Numbered from the stretch's first letter, positions 17,314 through 28,397 are shown. The stretch is 64,000 nucleotides of DNA from Pseudomonas kilonensis (GCF_001269885.1 NZ_LHVH01000024.1:645161-709160), one strand, 5' to 3'. Translations and numbers: made by a program. The notes: generated by a model from the letters alone, not told the origin.

Positions 17314-18795
17314 TTACGCGATCGCGCCCAGCAGTTTTTCCCACTCCTTGTTTTCCTTCTTCGACACACCACCGAGCAGATCGATGGCCTGGCGCAGGCG
17401 GAAACGGGTCAGGTCCGGCCCGAGGATTTCCATCGCATCGAGCACCGACACCGAGCTGGCCTGGCCGGTAATGGCGGCGAACATCAGCGGCATGGCATCG
17501 CGCAGTTTCAACTCCAGCGACTCGACCACGGCCTGGATGGTCGCGGTGATGCTGTCCTTCTCCCACTGGCGCAGGCTTTCGAGCTTCCACAGAATCAGTT
17601 GCATCAACTGGCGCACCTGGTCGCCCGAAAGCTTCTTGGATTCGAACAACTTCGCATCCGGCGTCACGCCACCGGCGAAGAAGAAGCCGGCCAGCGGGGC
17701 GATCTGGCTGAAGGTCTCTACCCTGCCCTGCACATGGGGAGCGATCTTCATCATGTACTCAGGGTTCAATGCCCACTTCTGCACACGTGCGGCGAATTCT
17801 TCCACCGGCAGGTCCCGCAGCCACTGGCCGTTGAGCCACGACAGCTTCTCGACGTCGAAGATCGGCCCACCCAGGGACACCCGCGACAAATCGAAATGCT
17901 CGACCATTTCCTGCAGCGAGAACTTCTCGCGCTCGTCCGGCATCGACCAACCCATGCGTCCCAGGTAGTTGAGCATGGCCTCGGGCATGAAGCCCATGCG
18001 CTCGTAGAACGTCACCGAGGTCGGGTTCTTGCGCTTGGACAGCTTGCTCTTGTCCGGGTTACGCAGCAGCGGCATGTAGCACAACTGTGGTTGTTCCCAG
18101 CCGAAGTATTCGTAGAGCAGGATCAGTTTTGGCGCCGATGGCAGCCATTCTTCACCGCGCAGCACGTGAGTGATGCCCATCAGGTGATCGTCCACCACGT
18201 TCGCCAGGAAGTACGTCGGCAGGCCGTCGGTCTTCATCAGCACTTGCATGTCCATGCGATCCCACGGGATCTCGACATCGCCACGCAGCATGTCCGGTAC
18301 CACGCAGACGCCTTCGGTCGGCACCTTCATGCGGATCACATGGGGCTCGCCGGCCGCCAGGCGACGGGCGACTTCTTCCTTGGACAGCAGCAGCGCCCGG
18401 CCGTCGTAGCGCGGGGTTTCGCCACGGGCCATTTGCTCGGCGCGCATCTGGTCCAGCTCTTCGGCGGTGCAGAAACACGGGAACGCATGGCCCATGTCCA
18501 CCAGTTGCTGGCAATACTGCTGGTAGATGTCACCACGCTCGCTCTGGCGGTACGGACCGTGCGGGCCGCCGACGTCCGGGCCTTCGCTCCAGTCGATCCC
18601 CAACCAGCGCAGGGCGTCGAAGATCTGCTGTTCGGACTCGCGGGTCGAACGCAACTGGTCGGTGTCCTCGATCCGCAGGATGAACTCGCCGCCATGCTGC
18701 TTGGCAAAGCAATAGTTGAACAAAGCGATGTAGGCGGTGCCGACATGGGGATCGCCAGTGGGCGAAGGCGCGATGCGGGTGCGGACGGTGGTCAT
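17314..18795 (-). CDS. gltX: Glutamyl-tRNA synthetase
   Basis: GltX charges tRNA-Glu with glutamate. The 493-residue protein starts MTTVRTRIAPSPTGDPHVGTAYIALFNY, containing the class I HIGH-type motif as HVGT. The KMSKS-type motif is KLSKRKN near residue 255, and the C-terminal anticodon-binding region is complete. It lies immediately upstream, on the same strand, of an operon that encodes two tRNA-Glu genes. That arrangement is common in Pseudomonas and functionally sensible, although the tRNAs have their own promoter. Confidence 0.97.
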   Translation of the reverse strand: MTTVRTRIAPSPTGDPHVGTAYIALFNYCFAKQHGGEFILRIEDTDQLRSTRESEQQIFDALRWLGIDWSEGPDVGGPHGPYRQSERGDIYQQYCQQLVDMGHAFPCFCTAEELDQMRAEQMARGETPRYDGRALLLSKEEVARRLAAGEPHVIRMKVPTEGVCVVPDMLRGDVEIPWDRMDMQVLMKTDGLPTYFLANVVDDHLMGITHVLRGEEWLPSAPKLILLYEYFGWEQPQLCYMPLLRNPDKSKLSKRKNPTSVTFYERMGFMPEAMLNYLGRMGWSMPDEREKFSLQEMVEHFDLSRVSLGGPIFDVEKLSWLNGQWLRDLPVEEFAARVQKWALNPEYMMKIAPHVQGRVETFSQIAPLAGFFFAGGVTPDAKLFESKKLSGDQVRQLMQLILWKLESLRQWEKDSITATIQAVVESLELKLRDAMPLMFAAITGQASSVSVLDAMEILGPDLTRFRLRQAIDLLGGVSKKENKEWEKLLGAIA

Positions 18796-18918
18796 GGCAT
18801 GTCTCGGAAAGAATATAAAAGCGAAGATCGAACAGGGGGCGAATGGTAACAGGCGATGGCGGGCGGGCTCCAGTGAGAGCGGGATTTGTGTCGCCAGACG
18901 TCAGACCGAGTCGCCTCA

Positions 18919-19001
18919 TTCGCGAGCAAGCCCGCTCCCACAGTGGAACGCATCCAGCCTGGACGACGCGGTCAACTGTGGGAGCGGGCTTGCTCGCGAA
19001 G
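18919..19001. repeat. REPIN, GCGGGC class
   Basis: Inverted pair of GGGAGCGGGCTTGCTCGCG arms in the uvrB-gltX gap. Confidence 0.9.
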
Positions 19002-19025
19002 AGGCCATCGAAGCCACAGCAATAC

Positions 19026-21041
<2,016 letters not shown>

Positions 21042-21062
21042 GACATAACCTCTGGATTCACC

Positions 21063-21082
21063 CCTGTCGGCCAGCCGACAGG
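21063..21082. promoter_or_regulatory. Perfect palindrome in the uvrB leader
   Basis: CCTGTCGGC and its exact complement GCCGACAGG are separated by two bases, 22-41 bases upstream of the uvrB ATG. It contains CTG and CAG ends, but with 12 bases between them rather than the 10 of LexA boxes. It may be an operator or a leader hairpin. Confidence 0.5.
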
Positions 21083-21285
21083 AACGAGAAAGACCGAAAC
21101 GACTGATGTCGCCCGAGGAAAAAACTGGAATGCACACAATGTGGAGGTGAATGCCTTCGCTTTCAAGACGAACGTCCTACACGCCTTGAAGACTTTGACG
21201 CGCCGAGAGGACTAACGGTCGAAAAAAATCGTAAAAACTTAGCGTAAAAACCGAATCGCCTGTCGCCGTGCCGGGTGATGGCCTC

Positions 21286-21291
21286 TATACT
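21286..21291 (+). promoter_or_regulatory. Putative -10 element of the aminotransferase gene
   Basis: The 332-base gap between divergent uvrB and the aminotransferase holds the uvrB palindrome and a TATACT hexamer 83 bases before the aminotransferase ATG. No good -35 is seen at 16-18 bases. Nothing else was recognised in the gap. Confidence 0.4.
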
Positions 21292-21373
21292 AGCTCCCCG
21301 TTTGTGCACCGCTCTAGTGCATTCGGCTGGAGCGCCACACGTCCCCTCATTCTCCATTCAGAGCCGCGCACTA

Positions 21374-22570
21374 ATGAGCCTGTTTTCCGCTGTCGAATTG
21401 GCACCCCGCGACCCCATCCTGGGCCTCAACGAAGCTTTCAACGCCGACACCCGTACCAATAAGGTCAACCTGGGTGTAGGTGTTTACTGCAATGAAGAGG
21501 GGCGTATTCCACTCCTGCGTGCCGTTGTCGAGGCCGAGACGGCTCGCGTGGCTCAGCACGTTTCCCGTGGTTACCTGCCAATCGACGGCATTGCCGCCTA
21601 CGACCAGGCCGTGCAGACCTTGCTGTTCGGCAAGGATTCACCGCTGATCGCTTCCGGTCGCGTCATCACCACCCAGGCCGTGGGCGGCACCGGTGCACTG
21701 AAGATCGGTGCCGACTTCCTCAAGCAACTGCTGCCTGACGCCGTCGTCGCCATCAGCGACCCAAGCTGGGAAAACCACCGCGCCCTGTTCGAAACCGCCG
21801 GCTTCCCGGTGCAGAACTACCGCTACTACGACGCCGCCACCCACGACGTGAACCGCAGCGGCCTGCTGGAAGACCTCAACGCCCTGCCCGACCGCTCGAT
21901 CGTTGTGCTGCACGCCTGCTGCCACAACCCGACCGGCGTGGACCTGAGCCCGGAAGATTGGAAAAACGTGCTGGCCGTGGTCAAGGCCAAGAACCACGTT
22001 CCGTTCCTGGACATGGCTTACCAGGGCTTCGGCACCGGTATCGACGAAGACGCGGCGGCCGTGCGCCTGTTCGCCGAGTCGGGCTTGACCTTCTTTGCCT
22101 CCAGCTCGTTCTCCAAGTCGTTCTCGCTGTACGGCGAGCGCGTCGGCGCCCTGTCGATCGTCAGCGAATCGAAAGAAGAAAGTGCCCGCGTGCTGTCCCA
22201 GGTCAAGCGCGTGATCCGCACCAACTACTCCAACCCGCCGACCCACGGCGCCAGCATCGTCGCCGCCGTGCTCAACAGCACGGAGCTGCGGGCCCAGTGG
22301 GAAGCCGAACTGGCCGAAATGCGCCTGCGCATTCGCGGCATGCGCGTCCAGATGGTGGACATGCTGGCCAAGGCCGCCCCGCACCACGACTTCAGCTTCG
22401 TTGCACGCCAGAGCGGGATGTTCTCCTACTCCGGCCTGACCGTTGAACAAGTGACGCGCCTGCGCACCGAGTTCGGCATCTATGCCCTGGACACCGGCCG
22501 CATCTGCGTGGCCGCGCTGAACCAGAACAACATCGATGCGGTGACCAAGGCCATCGTTCAGGTGATCTGA
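21374..22570 (+). CDS. Aromatic/aspartate aminotransferase (class I, TyrB/AspC-like)
   Basis: This 398-residue PLP enzyme transfers amino groups between aromatic or dicarboxylic amino acids and 2-oxo acids. The start MSLFSAVELAPRDPILGLNEAFN is the typical AspC/TyrB N-terminus; the 33 extra upstream codons are untypical. The PLP lysine is in SSSFSKSFSLYGERVGAL near residue 246, HNPTGVD is near 182, and the substrate-carboxylate arginine lies near the C-terminus. In Pseudomonas this gene next to uvrB is usually annotated as an aromatic amino acid aminotransferase. AspC and TyrB cannot be separated by eye. Confidence 0.93.
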   Translation: MSLFSAVELAPRDPILGLNEAFNADTRTNKVNLGVGVYCNEEGRIPLLRAVVEAETARVAQHVSRGYLPIDGIAAYDQAVQTLLFGKDSPLIASGRVITTQAVGGTGALKIGADFLKQLLPDAVVAISDPSWENHRALFETAGFPVQNYRYYDAATHDVNRSGLLEDLNALPDRSIVVLHACCHNPTGVDLSPEDWKNVLAVVKAKNHVPFLDMAYQGFGTGIDEDAAAVRLFAESGLTFFASSSFSKSFSLYGERVGALSIVSESKEESARVLSQVKRVIRTNYSNPPTHGASIVAAVLNSTELRAQWEAELAEMRLRIRGMRVQMVDMLAKAAPHHDFSFVARQSGMFSYSGLTVEQVTRLRTEFGIYALDTGRICVAALNQNNIDAVTKAIVQVI

Positions 22571-22590
22571 CGCCTCGGCGCCGGATGAAA

Positions 22591-22621
22591 AACGGGAAGC
22601 CATTGGCTTCCCGTTTTTTTT
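22591..22621 (+). terminator. Terminator of the aminotransferase gene
   Basis: A perfect ACGGGAAGCCA/TGGCTTCCCGT hairpin is followed by eight T, starting 20 bases after the stop codon. Confidence 0.93.
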
Positions 22622-22656
22622 GAGTGTGTCGATCAGGTCGGGTAGACCCCCAACCT

Positions 22657-22788
22657 GTGGCGAGGGGATTTATCCCCGCTGGGCTGCGAAGCAGCCCTGA
22701 AATCAGCAACCCGGTTTGACAGGCTCATTAACTTCGACCACTTGGGGCTGCTACGCAGCCCAACGGGGATAAATCCCCTCGCCACAAA
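22657..22788. repeat. Long inverted repeat, GTGGCGAGGGG family
   Basis: Arms beginning TGTGGCGAGGGGATTTATCC and continuing CCGCTGGGCTGCG are inverted around a spacer of about 60 bases. The same family occurs at 59063-59214. It is unrelated in sequence to the REP arms. Confidence 0.88.
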
Positions 22789-22831
22789 AGCAAGGCCACA
22801 AAAGCACCAGACACAACACTTTTCGTCGAGG

Positions 22832-23059
22832 CTACAACTCCGTCGCCCGCTGGCTAGCCGCATCGTCATAAATGACATACAACGACTCGGCCACCTGGCT
22901 CTTGATCGCCTTGGTGCTTTCCAGCCCCAGGACAAAGCCCTCGGCCTTGCCGCCGGCACGGTTCAACGCTTCGGCGGTGCTGGCCTGGGTGATGGCGTCG
23001 TACAGTTTCTCGGCATGAGGCCCCACGCCCTTGGGCAAGCTGATCTGGGCGGTACTCAC
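22832..23059 (-). CDS. Small protein of unknown function
   Basis: This is a 75-residue ORF starting with GTG (MSTAQISLPKGVGPHAEKL) with GAGG seven bases upstream, a good ribosome site. It has no signal peptide or membrane segment, is mildly acidic and looks helical (DAITQASTAEALNRAGGKAEG). I do not recognise the family. An in-frame-terminated 17-codon ORF (23056-23109, MNHLLPLHTARRAEVLL) overlaps its start by GTGA, which could couple translation. Confidence 0.6.
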   Translation of the reverse strand: MSTAQISLPKGVGPHAEKLYDAITQASTAEALNRAGGKAEGFVLGLESTKAIKSQVAESLYVIYDDAASQRATEL

Positions 23060-23257
23060 AAGAGCACCTCGGCGCGGCGGGCTGTGTGAAGGGGTAACAG
23101 GTGGTTCATGGCGCGTACCTTAATGTCGGCGAATGGCCGGCAGCGCGTCCTGCCACTTCCGGATGACCATGGTAGTCCTCTCCTGCCCTGGCGGTAACTG
23201 CCAATCGTTGATTGACCGTCAAAGGGCACCAGGAATGCGCCGTCCGGCAATGGACGC

Positions 23258-23285
23258 TTGACTTCTCTTTTCCAATCAGTAACAT
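23258..23285 (+). promoter_or_regulatory. Promoter of tRNA-Asn
   Basis: TTGACT (23258-23263), a 16-base spacer and TAACAT (23280-23285) end 9 bases upstream of the mature tRNA. Confidence 0.75.
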
Positions 23286-23294
23286 ACGCGCCAT

Positions 23295-23370
<76 letters not shown>

Positions 23371-23413
23371 GACAAAGGGTCCAGAGAAAGCTTTCAAAAT
23401 CTCTGCCCCCCCC

Positions 23414-23443
23414 GAAAAACCCGCCTCCAGGCGGGTTTTTTCG
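23414..23443. terminator. Bidirectional terminator between tRNA-Asn and glyA
   Basis: AACCCGCCTCCAGGCGGGTT hairpin with an A-run on the left and a T-run on the right, so it can stop both tRNA-Asn and the convergent glyA. Confidence 0.9.
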
Positions 23444-23445
23444 TT

Positions 23446-24717
23446 TTAGCGCTGCCGATATACAGGATGGCGACGACACAGCGCCACCAACTGTTCGCGT
23501 ACATGATGCGCAACCTGCTCGCTGCCGCCGGATTCCAGCGCGTCCAGCACGTCACACAGCCAACCTGCCAGTTGCTCGCACTCTGGCACTCCAAACCCGC
23601 GAGTGGTCACGGCCGGCGTGCCGATGCGCAGCCCTGAGGTCACGAACGGCGAACGAGGATCGTTGGGTACCGAGTTTTTGTTGGCCGTGATGTAGGCATT
23701 ACTCAGGGCGGCATCGGCGTCCTTGCCGGTGTAAGGCTTGTCGGACAGGTCGATCAACATCATGTGGTTATCGGTCCCCCCGGAGACAATCCTGTAACCA
23801 CGCTGCTGCAGCACGGCAGCCATGGCCCGGGCATTGATGACGATCTGCTGCTGATAGGTCTTGAACCCGGGCGCCAGCGCTTCCTTGAAGGCAACGGCCT
23901 TGGCGGCGATCTGGTGCATCAACGGACCGCCCTGGACACCAGGAAATACCGCCGAGTCGAGCTTCTTGTAAAACGTATCGTCCTGCCCCTTGGACAGGAT
24001 CACCCCGCCCCGTGGGCCACGCAGGGTCTTGTGGGTCGTACTGGTGACCACATGGGCGTGGGGCAACGGGTTCGGATACTCGCCCGCTGCCACCAGACCG
24101 GCGACGTGGGCCATGTCGACCCAGAAAATCGCCCCGACCTTGTCGGCAATGACCCGCATCCGCGCCCAGTCCTTGTAACGCGAGTAAGCGGAAAAACCAC
24201 CGATCAGCATCTTCGGTCTGGCTTGAAGGGCGATGCGCTCCATCTCGTCATAGTCGATCAACCCCGTCTGCGGGTCGAGACCGTAGGGAACGATCTTGTA
24301 ATGGCGGCCGGAGAAATTGGATGGGTTGCCGTGGGTCAGGTGACCACCCTGGGCCAGGTTCATGCCCATCACGGTGTCGCCAGGATTGAGCAGTGCCAGG
24401 AACACGGCGGCGTTGGCCTGGGCACCAGCATGAGGCTGGACGTTGGCGTAATCGCAATCGAACAGCGCCTTGACCCGCTCGATGGCCAGGCGCTCAGCCA
24501 CATCGACATACTCGCAACCGCTGTAGTAGCGCTTGCCCGGGTAACCTTCGGCGTACTTGTTGGTGAATACCGAGTTCTGTATCGCCATCACCAATGGGCT
24601 GGCGTAGTTCTCGGAAGCGATCAGCTCGACGTGGTCTTCCTGGCGGCATTCTTCGTTGTGAATCGCCTCACATAGCTCGGCGTCGAACGCTTCAAGGGTC
24701 AGGGATGAGTCGTACAT
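23446..24717 (-). CDS. glyA: Serine hydroxymethyltransferase
   Basis: GlyA interconverts serine and glycine while loading 5,10-methylene-tetrahydrofolate. The 423-residue protein starts MYDSSLTLEAFDAELCEAIHNEECRQEDHVELIASENYASP. The PLP lysine is in TSTTHKTLRGPRGG near residue 232, and the folate-binding and YPGKRYYSGCE regions are present. Pseudomonas genomes usually carry more than one glyA; this copy is divergent from a MocR regulator, which suggests dedicated control. A possible 38-codon ORF lies between its start and its likely promoter. Confidence 0.95.
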   Translation of the reverse strand: MYDSSLTLEAFDAELCEAIHNEECRQEDHVELIASENYASPLVMAIQNSVFTNKYAEGYPGKRYYSGCEYVDVAERLAIERVKALFDCDYANVQPHAGAQANAAVFLALLNPGDTVMGMNLAQGGHLTHGNPSNFSGRHYKIVPYGLDPQTGLIDYDEMERIALQARPKMLIGGFSAYSRYKDWARMRVIADKVGAIFWVDMAHVAGLVAAGEYPNPLPHAHVVTSTTHKTLRGPRGGVILSKGQDDTFYKKLDSAVFPGVQGGPLMHQIAAKAVAFKEALAPGFKTYQQQIVINARAMAAVLQQRGYRIVSGGTDNHMMLIDLSDKPYTGKDADAALSNAYITANKNSVPNDPRSPFVTSGLRIGTPAVTTRGFGVPECEQLAGWLCDVLDALESGGSEQVAHHVREQLVALCRRHPVYRQR

Positions 24718-24769
24718 GATGATGGGGTCCTGTGGATTGGGAAAATGAGACGGCCGCACTGCCTGACGA

Positions 24770-24886
24770 TCAGCGACGGCAGCAGTCGGCCCCGAGCGGC
24801 TCTTTCGGCTCGGACTGGTCGTGACTGCCCGGCCGGGCATCAGCCGTAGGCCAGTAATAGGTGACCTCTTCAATAGAGACTTGCAT
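24770..24886 (-). CDS. Possible small ORF upstream of glyA
   Basis: This 38-codon ORF (start MQVSIEEVTYYWPTADARPG, with CC near the end) is preceded by AAGGAG ten bases before its ATG. It lies 52 bases upstream of glyA on the same strand. It could be a small co-transcribed protein or chance. No family is recognised. Confidence 0.35.
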   Translation of the reverse strand: MQVSIEEVTYYWPTADARPGSHDQSEPKEPLGADCCRR

Positions 24887-24983
24887 CAGTTGGCGGCTCC
24901 TTCGCGGGTAATAGCGACGGACAAAGTCTACGGATAAACTGGCCTGCCAAATAAGGCCAGTTTTTTCATATAGAGCAGACCGC

Positions 24984-26483
24984 ATGGCAAAAACCTTCGA
25001 GCTCGAAACGCTGAAGATGCGACTCAACGATGCCGAATTTCAGATGCTGGATCTGCATCAGCGGATTCAGCGCGCCCTGCGCGCACTGATCCTCGATGGC
25101 GCCCTTGACGCTGGCCTGAAGCTGCCGGCAACCAGGGTCCTGGCCAAGACGCTGGGCGTTGCCCGTGACACGGTGGAGAACGCCTATGTGCAATTGCACC
25201 GGGATGGCTTCATCGTGCGGCGCGAAGGCTCGGGCAGCTATGTATCCGAGACGGTTGGCACCCAATTGCGCGGGGCTGCGCGTCGGCGCATGAAATCGCA
25301 AGACACCCAGCGCAGCGAGGCGACGCCAGGATCGGGCTTGAGCCAGCGCGGCCGGATGATTTTCGACAGTGGTGGCGTGGCCGATCAACAGGTCATCAAG
25401 GCCTTCGCCACAGGGCTGCCGGAAACCCGCACCTTCCCCACCGATCTGTGGGAACGCCTGCAACGCCAGGTCATGAAGGACTACCGGGGCACCATCCTGC
25501 TGCACGGCGACCCGCAAGGCGCCGAGCCTCTGCGCAAGGCGATCGCCACCTACTTGAACCTCGAACGCGGGGCCAAATGCTCCCCCGAGCAGATCCTGGT
25601 GTTGAGCAGCACTCGCCAATCGCTGTTTCTGTGCGCGCAGTTGCTCGTGGATGCCGGCAAACCGATCCTGCTGGAAAACCCGGGCTACTACGGTGCCAGG
25701 AAGGCCTTTGAAACGGCAGAGACCAAGGTCGTGCCCATTGACGTCGATGCACTGGGCATACGCACGGACCTGCTGCGGGCAGACCGCAGCGGCGCCCCTT
25801 GCGTCTATGTGACGCCTTCGCATCAATACCCCACCGGGGCAACCTTACCGTTGGAACGCCGACTCGAACTGATCAACTGGGCGACCGAGCATGGCAAGTG
25901 GATCATCGAGGACGACTACGACAGCGAGTTCCACTACGACGGGCTGCCGACCGCATGCGTGCAAGGCCTGGACAAATACCAGCGCACGATCTACCTCGGC
26001 ACCTTCAGCAAAACGCTCTATCCGGGGTTGCGGATGGGTTACATGGTGCTGCCTTTCGAACTGGTCAAAGCCTTCACCTACGCGCGCAGCATCATGGACG
26101 GCCACACACCGCAGATCCTCCAGTTGACCCTGGCACGCTTCATGGAAGACGGTCACTACAACGCTCATGTCCGGGCCATGCGCAAACTCTACGCCGGACG
26201 CCGTACCACCCTGCTCGATGCCATTGGCAGGCACCTGGACGGAATCGTTACCGCCTTGCGTCCCCAAGGTGGGCTACAGATTCCCTGCCTGCTGAGCGAT
26301 GGTTGGTCGGAAGAGAAGACCCTCCGCCAAGCGGCCAGCGCGGGGGTGCAGCTGCCCGGCCTCAGCCGGCTGTACGCCGGCGAAGAAAAGAAACAAGGCT
26401 GGCTATTGGGGTACTCGTCCTTGACCGCCCATGAAATCGAAGCGGCCATGGGGCGGCTGGCCAATGTGCTGAGCAAAAAATAG
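24984..26483 (+). CDS. MocR-type GntR/aminotransferase regulator
   Basis: This 499-residue MocR protein has an N-terminal GntR winged helix (residues 20-85: RIQRALRALILDGALDAGLKLPATRVLAKTLGVARDTVENAY), a linker, and a fold-type I aminotransferase domain. The PLP lysine is in YLGTFSKTLYPGLRMGYM near residue 342, and CVYVTPSHQYPTG is present. MocR regulators bind PLP and often an amino compound and act as activators or repressors of adjacent genes. Position divergent from glyA across 266 bases makes glyA the probable target. Confidence 0.93.
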   Translation: MAKTFELETLKMRLNDAEFQMLDLHQRIQRALRALILDGALDAGLKLPATRVLAKTLGVARDTVENAYVQLHRDGFIVRREGSGSYVSETVGTQLRGAARRRMKSQDTQRSEATPGSGLSQRGRMIFDSGGVADQQVIKAFATGLPETRTFPTDLWERLQRQVMKDYRGTILLHGDPQGAEPLRKAIATYLNLERGAKCSPEQILVLSSTRQSLFLCAQLLVDAGKPILLENPGYYGARKAFETAETKVVPIDVDALGIRTDLLRADRSGAPCVYVTPSHQYPTGATLPLERRLELINWATEHGKWIIEDDYDSEFHYDGLPTACVQGLDKYQRTIYLGTFSKTLYPGLRMGYMVLPFELVKAFTYARSIMDGHTPQILQLTLARFMEDGHYNAHVRAMRKLYAGRRTTLLDAIGRHLDGIVTALRPQGGLQIPCLLSDGWSEEKTLRQAASAGVQLPGLSRLYAGEEKKQGWLLGYSSLTAHEIEAAMGRLANVLSKK

Positions 26484-26725
26484 GGCAACACATGAAGCTC
26501 GACGCTCAAACGCATGCCTTCTTTTGTGGGTAACTAAACCGTTGGATGGCCGTATAAGCCTGCCCGAGGTCGCTGCCGGAACAATAATCCGGCGCCAAAA
26601 AGGCATTATGGTCCGGATCCTGCTTTCTTTTTTCCAACAACCCAAGCTGTCACGTCAGCGTCATGACCGGGCCGCAAACTGGCTCTGTCCGCCAACAACA
26701 GCTTCATAAAAACAAGGACGAAGGT

Positions 26726-26920
26726 ATGCCCACGCAAAATCCCCATCGCATCGTCGGCCTGTGCACCTCCAGCAAGGTGTACAACGTGCTGACCGAACTC
26801 AAGCAACTGGAAGGCCACCGCAACGCCAAGTTCCTTTCCCTGCTGGCGGAAAACCTGGTGCGCAAGGGCCTGCTCAGTGAACAGGAAGTGGTGCACATGC
26901 TCGATCTGGTCGTCGATTGA
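26726..26920 (+). CDS. Small protein of unknown function
   Basis: This 64-residue ORF starts at MPTQNPHRIVGLCTSSKVYN behind an AAGGACGAAGG ribosome site; the longer frame upstream has no such site. It is soluble and probably helical, with SLLAENLVRKGLLSEQEVVHMLDLVVD at its C-terminus. The family is not recognised, but it has coding character. The 242 bases before it, after the MocR gene, show nothing identifiable. Confidence 0.65.
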   Translation: MPTQNPHRIVGLCTSSKVYNVLTELKQLEGHRNAKFLSLLAENLVRKGLLSEQEVVHMLDLVVD

Positions 26921-27009
26921 GCGACATCGATTCCTACTATTGAGCCGGTTGATTTTTCGTTACCCCCACTGAGTCGTAAGGTAACCCCATCGATTGATGG
27001 AGGTGTCCC

Positions 27010-27192
27010 ATGCCCAAGGTTCAAATCATGTCTGTCATTGGCAGCGCCGTCCCCGCCCCACTCCGGGAGCTCGGGTTGCTGGCCTGCTGGTATCTGGTGC
27101 AGGACGGCGTGACCATCAGCGGCCCGCTGACTTCATTGCCCGCCGCCCAGGCCCTGTCGCAACGTATCGGCCCCTATCTGCTGAGCGCCTAA
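27010..27192 (+). CDS. Small protein of unknown function
   Basis: This 60-residue ORF (MPKVQIMSVIGSAVPAPLRE) is preceded by GGAGG six bases before the ATG. The middle is hydrophobic (LRELGLLACWYLVQDGVTI). No family is recognised. Its TAA stop overlaps the stop codon of the convergent permease gene, with no terminator between them. Confidence 0.6.
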   Translation: MPKVQIMSVIGSAVPAPLRELGLLACWYLVQDGVTISGPLTSLPAAQALSQRIGPYLLSA

Positions 27193-28250
27193 GGCAGCTG
27201 CACCCGCGGTGTGCTTTCGACAAACAAGGCCCAACATGACATGAACAGCGCGGCGATCAGCGGCCCGATCACGAAACCGTTCAGCCCGAATACCGCCAGC
27301 CCGCCCAGTGTCGAGACCAGCACCATGTAGTCGGGCATCTTGGTGTCCTTGCCGACCAGGATCGGCCGCAGGAAATTATCCACCAGGCCGATCACGAACA
27401 CCCCGAACAGCGTCAGCACCACGCCTTGCCAGATCGCCCCCGAGAGCAGGAAATACACCGCCACCGGTGCCCAGACGAGGCCCGCCCCCACCGCTGGCAG
27501 CAACGACAGGAACGCCATCAGCACCGCCCAGGGCAACACCGTCGGAATCCCCAGGATCCAGAAGATCAACCCACCCAGCGCACCTTGGCTGATGGCGACC
27601 AGCAGGTTGCCTTTTACCGTGGCGCGCACCACCCGATTGAACTTCAACTGCAACCGACGCTTTTGGTGTTCCGCCAAGGGAATGGCCGTGCGCACTTTGC
27701 GCACCAGTTCCGCACCGTCGCGCAGAAAGAAGAACAGCAGATAGATCATCACAAAGAAGCTGACCAGGAACTGAAAGGTACCCTGGCCGAAACTGAAGGC
27801 CTGGGTGGCGAAAAACTCACTGCCCTGCATCGCGCTCTTGACGATCGTGTCGCGCAAGCCGTTCAGGTTGCCCAGGCCAAAGCGGTCGAGCAGATTCTGG
27901 AAGTACAGTGGCAAGGCATCCTTGAAGCGGGCCAGGTAATCGGCAATGTCCAGTTCGCCGCTTTCCAGGCTCTTGTACAACGCAGCACCTTCCTGGACCA
28001 GCAAGGTGCTGATGATGATCACCGGTAAAATCGCACTGACCACGCAGATGCTCAACGTGACCAGCGAGGTGACGTTGCGGTGCCAACCGAACTTCAATTG
28101 CAGGCGCCGCTGCATCGGTGCAAAGACGATGCCCAGGATCACCGCCCAGAACACCGCACCGTAGAACGGCAGCAGAATCCAGATGAACGCGATGGTGACC
28201 AGCACCAGGAGCAACATCTGGGCTTTGTTTTGCAGCATCTTTCGATTCAT
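27189..28250 (-). CDS. AI-2E family permease (TqsA/PerM-like)
   Basis: This 353-residue membrane protein starts MNRKMLQNKAQMLLLVLVTIAFIWI behind GGAAAG. It has about seven or eight transmembrane helices, a central amphipathic region (LDIADYLARFKDALPLYFQNLLDRFG) and the PerM/AI-2E signature region GIPTVLPWAVLMAFLSLLPAVGA. Members have been linked to autoinducer-2 export or to ion exchange, so the substrate is open. It is divergent from trhP and convergent with a small ORF. Confidence 0.88.
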   Translation of the reverse strand: MNRKMLQNKAQMLLLVLVTIAFIWILLPFYGAVFWAVILGIVFAPMQRRLQLKFGWHRNVTSLVTLSICVVSAILPVIIISTLLVQEGAALYKSLESGELDIADYLARFKDALPLYFQNLLDRFGLGNLNGLRDTIVKSAMQGSEFFATQAFSFGQGTFQFLVSFFVMIYLLFFFLRDGAELVRKVRTAIPLAEHQKRRLQLKFNRVVRATVKGNLLVAISQGALGGLIFWILGIPTVLPWAVLMAFLSLLPAVGAGLVWAPVAVYFLLSGAIWQGVVLTLFGVFVIGLVDNFLRPILVGKDTKMPDYMVLVSTLGGLAVFGLNGFVIGPLIAALFMSCWALFVESTPRVQLP

Positions 28251-28397
28251 CAGCTTTCCATGTCCAAAGGCGGGATAAACATTAGTCAGCCAGGACTCGT
28301 GGGAGTGCCTTCTCGTTTGCGCCGTGCATTGATTCAGATCAATGAGGCCTGGCCGACCATAGGCTACCCTCGCCGCCTTTTGCGATCCGACGCCATC

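Noticed and set aside
17293..18849. A 518-codon plus-strand frame opposite gltX, and 18843-21026 opposite uvrB
   Set aside because: Both mirror conserved genes and have shadow-frame composition.
21063..21082. LexA box upstream of uvrB
   Set aside because: CTG and CAG are separated by 12 bases, not 10, and the core is GC-rich; retained only as an unexplained palindrome.
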